A program made the position numbers and the translations under genes. From contig OY720639.1 in assembly GCA_963169105.1 (NCBI GenBank), positions 123,277,117 to 123,341,116 of the forward strand: a stretch of DNA of 64,000 bases, given 5' to 3'. The notes beneath the pieces are model-generated. The model was given only the letters and a program-made list of their open reading frames with translations. It was not told the origin of the DNA and ran no database searches. This DNA comes from Ceriagrion tenellum. Its lineage: Eukaryota; Arthropoda; Insecta; Odonata; Coenagrionidae. Positions 60,501 to 64,000 of this stretch are shown here, in pieces. Positions within the stretch are counted from its first letter, which is position 1; every line of letters begins with the position of its first letter.

Positions 60501-63500
60501 CATGAAATTTATTAATACATGAACCAGAAAGCCACCCATCAGTCACAGTGATCCACAGAGCAAAGTTTCCTGTCGAGTCCAGATGCTACACACCTGATCT
60601 CTAAATAGCACTTTTAGTAACTTCAATGTGAGTAGATATTGACCAATTAGATATATAAATTAGATATATATTCACAATTTTTCAGGTTTGGTCTTGAGAT
60701 AATGACTTTAATCATCTCTTGCCAATGTTTCATTATCCCAAGCCTAAACTTCCAGTATTATCGAGTTTAATAGAAAAAACAACTACAGTAAAACCTCGAT
60801 ATTATGTAGTTTTGCAATCTTACATAGAGACAGTGAAGTCCAACAATGAAATGTAGGGAATTTCTATGGTATTTAAAAAAATAATAGACTGCCTAAATAA
60901 ATATCCATGCACCTTGCATTGTTTTGAGCACTATGCCAACTGTTGATTTTACATAGTGCCTTTACATTTTAACTTCCCAATGATGTTCCACAATATCTTG
61001 CTGGATATCACTGAATATATATATACATAGTGCCCATTTTTTGGTCCCTTCCAACTACATAAAATCAAGGCATATTAAAAATTTTTCATCACATAAATGT
61101 TAAGTAATATTGTTTAAAATTTTAACAAAAACTTTGGAATACTGTTTCCCAACACCACATCACCAAAGGTAGTGCTGGTAGTCTTTATGCCATTTCTGAC
61201 CTGGAAACAAGTCCTGTAAGATGCACTGTAAATTCCCATGAATTTCTTTAGGGGAAAAAGGATATTTTATAAAAGGGAAAGTACAGTGCTACATAAAATT
61301 GTCTTCTACTAATTGAATCACCTCATAAGCTGGCAATGAGGAATCACAAAAAAAATTGTTCTAGAAGAAGATTGAGTGACAACTTTAAAAAAAGTAATTT
61401 CTATTATCTCCTAGATATATTAATGATTTTTTTTAAGTTGTACCCACAGCATCTTGCTCCTCTTGTATTCTCTTGGCTTCTTCAGTATTTATCCCAGTCA
61501 TTGGATTCACTCCAAACTCTGCATGTTCATCCTCACCAGGAGACAGTCCAGCCTGGTAGAAATCTGCATTATGTCCTTCCCTAACTGGATGATTCCCTTG
61601 CCATCTGTGATGGCTTGGTCCCAAGTCCATTGATCTAGAGAGGCAAAATTGACAAATTAGAGAATTAAATGCACATCTTGAAAACAACAGAGAGCAATGG
61701 TAAGTATGAATGGGCTAGTAAAAGAAGATCTTGGCTGCAATTGATGCAGAGGAGTTGGGGCAAGTCATCAGAAAATATCTTTAATGCTTTAAGAAAGATT
61801 GTTATTGACAACACTAGATAGAATCAAAAGAATTTTATCAAATGAATATCAAAAAGAAACACACTCATAAGTTCAACATAATAGATATGAGGGCAAGTTT
61901 AATAATATTGGAAAGAAAATTATTTGTTGACAATTCTGAGGAAAGGAGACCAGATAAACTTAGTTTTTGAAGCTAGCATCCTCCTTTCTTACTTAATAAT
62001 ACAAGGAAAGTCTCACCTCTAATGCAAGCCTTGATTATGGAAGAATCTCTATTTTTTTCCAAACCAATAAGAAGAGGAAAATATACACAACTACCCTCAA
62101 ATATGTCATTCCACAATGAAGGGGAGCTGCTAACCATTATCAACAATACTTACACCAAGGAGATGCCATTGCATTAAGTTTGAAATGAGTTTATAAAAGA
62201 TTAACACGAGAGAAAAAAATTACAGAAGTATTCACAACAAAGAAAAATTCTATCAACAAAGAAAATAAATGGAGGTGATGTTCATCACCACTGTGAGCCA
62301 TTCAAAGATTGCTTAACAGAGACAAAGGATTTCTAGGAAAGTCATAGTATTTTAGAGAACACTATAAAATATGTACAGTGACATGAACAAAAGTTGCTTC
62401 CCAGTTAAAGAGAATAAATTTACAGATGTCTCAAAAGAAATACGAGGAGCAAAAATTGAAGACTGCCAAATGATATCTACCTATGTCATGAGTCTCTTAC
62501 TGGGACTTCCATTACATGACATTACATCATGATCACTGAATATGTTAACCATATCACTGCCATGGAGGCAATCTATTCATCTTTGTTACCTCCATGAAAA
62601 CCATCTCCCAATCTAATATTGATAAGAATTTAAAATAAGTAAATAATAATTTGTTAAATATCAGCACCTTCAAAATGCAATATTAATGCATTATTTTGCT
62701 CCAATCTATTCTTCAATGTAAAGATTGTCTAAAAATATACTACCAGCAAAGTAAATCAGAAAAAAATATTCCTTTTTCACATTAAAAATATAGATATCAT
62801 TAAAGCAACACAAAAATGACCAGGGTAATCTAAGAAAATCCTACAGGGAATATGCAGACAGTTAATAGTTTAATAAATGCATACACATTTTTAGCTACTG
62901 TATTTCTAGTCTTATAAGATGTATTTTTTTATTATAGTATACATTCTACAGTCAGCCTGCATCTAAATACATAGGGGTAAGTTATGTTTTCATGCATTAA
63001 ATTTTGCATTGGAGTTACAGGTCCATATATACCCAATTTCACCCCAGATTGAATAGTGACAGCAAGCTGAAAGTACACTACCCATTATTTACTCATTTAA
63101 GGGATTCTAAGGTGAATGTCTTACACAAAGTAGCCATTCTGTGAGTTAATGGTCCTATTTTCTTTCATGAGTTAATAACATTGATGGATGCTGATTATCA
63201 CCTTTTGAATCCTTTAGATATTCAAATAAGTTTTAAATACTCATATTGGTGGAGTATGATTTTGCAAACAGTAGTACTTGGAGTTAAATGCTTACCCAAG
63301 CTCAGCAGCAATGTCCTCATCAGTATATAGCATCTGGTTAGTTCTAGTGACAGCCATTTTAGGAGAATAGAGATGAGCCCTTTGGACTGGGGAGGAATGC
63401 TGCTGATACACCATATGCTGGTGATGCATCAATGGAGGCTGCATTGCTGATGGAGAACCCAGGTCAGATGGAGTTTCAGGAATAACCATGGGGCCATCTG

Positions 63501-63567
63501 CACCTTGAACAATCTGCACCCTCTCCCTCTCCTCCCTTAACCTCTCCAATCTTATCCTTTCCCTCTC
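48420..63567 (-). CDS. CCDC50-like coiled-coil, ubiquitin-binding-type protein (3' six exons)
   Basis: Six exons join with consistent phases into 434 residues plus stop: 63296-63567, 61448-61634, 57250-57381, 54795-55132, 51959-52212 and 48420-48541. The 5' end lies beyond the window. Order: a charged coiled coil (ERERIRLERLREERERVQIV), a Pro/Gln/His-rich linker, DEDIAAELG, then two motifs DAELARLLQEQE and DRELARMLQERE. These match the D-x-E-(I/L)-A-R-x-L-Q-E-x-E pattern of the MIU-type ubiquitin-binding helices repeated in CCDC50 (Ymer). A basic helix (ERAKARRAKERGKQRALLKK), a Ser/Pro/Gly-rich stretch with MAIDPTYPRR, and a basic tail ending DGCRQQ follow. In mammals CCDC50 binds K63-linked ubiquitin and tunes EGFR and NF-kB signalling. 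Orthology is inferred from these motifs. Confidence 0.8.
48542..51958 (-). other. CCDC50-like last intron (3.4 kb), no other gene
   Basis: Flanked by a GTTAGT donor and a CATCAG acceptor. AT-rich; no exon, LTR or clear repeat recognised. Confidence 0.6.
51959..52212 (-). CDS. CCDC50-like exon: Ser/Pro/Gly-rich region
   Basis: Begins YPDPEAIEVLPSVG, contains NIAMAIDPTYPRR and then a Ser/Gly/Pro-rich stretch. The acceptor is TTGTAG|G and the donor G|GTTAGT. Both split codons (Arg, Asp) join correctly to the neighbours. Confidence 0.85.
53995..54046. repeat. imperfect hairpin in an intron
   Basis: GGGTGAAAGGGAA...AAAGATAA is followed, after ATCC, by its inverse TTATCTTT...TTCCCTTTCACCC with six extra bases on the right arm. 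Lies in the CCDC50-like intron 52213-54794. Confidence 0.6.
54795..55132 (-). CDS. CCDC50-like exon: basic helix and acidic/Ser-rich region
   Basis: 112 codons plus AG. ERAKARRAKERGKQRALLKK is followed by an acidic GHEEDDEPEYG patch and a Ser/Gly-rich segment ending KTKPRQR. The acceptor is ATCCAG, the donor AG|GTAGTT. Confidence 0.88.
55133..57249 (-). other. CCDC50-like intron (2.1 kb)
   Basis: Phase-0 intron with a GTATGT donor and an ATCCAG acceptor. No exon or repeat recognised within. Confidence 0.6.
57250..57381 (-). CDS. CCDC50-like exon: two MIU-like motifs
   Basis: 44 codons, phase 0 at both ends (acceptor AATTAG, donor AGG|GTATGT). It begins ELARLLQEQEGKRGGG and ends AVEAQDRELARMLQER. 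Confidence 0.9.
58352..58682. mobile_element. hAT-type MITE with 8 bp target duplication
   Basis: 331 bp flanked by perfect 8 bp duplications GCTGCAGT (58344-58351, 58683-58690). Tips CAGTGCAGGATTTAT and, inverted, CAGGGCCAGATTTAG are related. Inside each tip is a GGGCC-rich block (TTAGGGCCCCCACTTTCTTG). The 8 bp duplication and the CAG(G/T)GC tips are hAT features. It lies in the CCDC50-like intron 57382-61447. Confidence 0.85.
58892..60158 (+). mobile_element. Helitron-like non-autonomous element, copy 2
   Basis: Begins A|TCTTACTAATATATAAAAATC and ends GGGTACCTTTGCTAG|T. A 5' TC, a 3' CTAG and insertion between A and T are the Helitron hallmarks. Its first about 800 bp are closely related to copy 1. 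The 3' part contains a 94 bp tandem duplication (59808-59995). No Rep/helicase coding sequence. Confidence 0.65.
59808..59995 (+). repeat. 94 bp tandem duplication inside Helitron-like copy 2
   Basis: Two adjacent units begin CACGATGTTATATT(A/G)ATGCG and share CCTCTGGAATGCAAATGG and ATATGTTACTGCAAA. They differ at scattered bases, so the duplication is not recent. Confidence 0.8.
60786..61070. mobile_element. pogo/Tigger-like short element, right tip lost
   Basis: The left tip TA-CAGTAAAACCTCGATATTAT (60784 on) resembles other pogo-like tips in the window. The right part (61028-61070), inverted, matches the fragment at 36597-36680 (GGGACCAAAAAA, GGGCACTATGTA), but the last bases of the expected tip are missing. 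No coding capacity. Confidence 0.5.
61448..61634 (-). CDS. CCDC50-like exon: linker ending in first MIU-like motif
   Basis: Acceptor CTCTAG|A. Encodes SMDLGPSHHRWQGN through NTEEAKRIQEEQDA. The donor is taken as GCT|GTGGGT because only that choice keeps phase 0 with the next exon and rebuilds DAELARLLQEQE. Confidence 0.8.
61635..63295 (-). other. CCDC50-like intron (1.7 kb)
   Basis: Donor GTAAGC, acceptor CTCTAG. AT-rich, nothing else recognised. Confidence 0.6.
63296..63567 (-). CDS. CCDC50-like exon: coiled coil and Pro/Gln/His linker
   Basis: Phase 0 start after TTTTTAG, 90 codons plus GG. It has an Arg/Glu-rich helix, then SPSAMQPPLMHHQHMVYQQH and TDEDIAAELG. The donor GG|GTAAGC splits a Gly codon with the next exon. 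Upstream exons are outside the window. Confidence 0.85.
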
Positions 63568-64000
63568 CTAAAAAGATAAATCCAAGTCACTTTCAATGTT
63601 AAAGCAAAGAGCCAATTAAAAAAGAATTCAACTACTGACTGAAACATCAAGAGTACAATGAAAGCACACATATTTTGCTGAGCTAATGCCATGCATTCCT
63701 TCTGAGCAGACATTTAATGACAGTCTATTCCAAAACATAGTTGTAATGGACCAAAAAAGAAATCCAACCACTAGATTTTTTCTATTCAGGGAGTATTAAT
63801 GTTTTCTTCGGCTAGGTTTGAACGTGGGATATTTTGATTTCTCGACTAGAGGGAAAAAGCACAGGAGAAAACTATTAAAAACAAATAAATGGAAGATAAA
63901 TTTAGAAGCGCTTAAGGAACGTTTTCTTTGACTGAAGAATATTTTGTTGCTGCAAAAGAAACAATTTCAAAGTTCATAAAAAGAACCATACTTTGGCCAT

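Overview
The window looks like nuclear DNA of an insect (a neopteran with an AT-rich, transposon-dense genome; the species cannot be named from sequence alone). Genes are split into short exons (80-340 bp) by long introns, with GT-AG junctions and matching phases. No operon, prokaryotic RBS, CRISPR array or tRNA gene was seen. All three host genes that can be assembled lie on the minus strand.

Host genes, right to left. (1) About 48.4 kb to beyond 64 kb: the 3' six exons (434 residues plus stop) of a CCDC50-like coiled-coil protein with two ubiquitin-binding-type (MIU-like) motifs. (2) 31.6-45.2 kb: a complete ten-exon carboxylesterase-family gene of 585 residues. It has a signal peptide, the esterase/lipase fold signatures and a C-terminal KDEL, but all three catalytic triad positions are replaced (Ser to Gln, Glu to Pro, His to Gln). 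It is predicted to be a non-catalytic, ER-resident pseudo-esterase and is the most interesting object here. (3) 14.1-26.4 kb: the first four coding exons of the AF10/AF17 homologue (Alhambra, Alh), encoding the whole PHD / zinc-knuckle / extended-PHD reader module. The last visible exon is separated by a 10.8 kb intron. The remaining exons must lie beyond base 1, since 1-14 kb shows none.

Mobile DNA fills much of the rest. At 6.2-10.9 kb a pogo/Tigger-like element carries a decayed piggyBac-like element (7.44-10.24 kb, TTAA-flanked) inside it. The 10.8 kb Alh intron holds an old copia relic (14.6-18.0 kb), a tRNA-type SINE (about 18.4-18.7 kb) and a much younger Ty1/copia element (19.16-23.70 kb). 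The young element has 210 bp LTRs that differ at three sites, a perfect 5 bp target duplication, an initiator-Met-type primer site and a frameshifted gag-pol. At 27.3-29.2 kb there is an RTE-type LINE fragment. Two CACTA-ended MITEs flank or sit inside the 3' end of the pseudo-esterase gene. Two Helitron-like copies (38.48-40.33 and 58.89-60.16 kb), a hAT MITE with an 8 bp target duplication (58.35-58.68 kb), LINE tails and pogo-like fragments occupy introns and the right-hand part.

The region around 26.4-26.7 kb, just upstream of the Alh start codon, is a probable housekeeping-type promoter with an NRF-1/Ewg-like palindrome. The long stretches 0-6.2, 10.9-13.7, 45.2-48.4 and the CCDC50-like introns are mostly AT-rich DNA without support for other genes.
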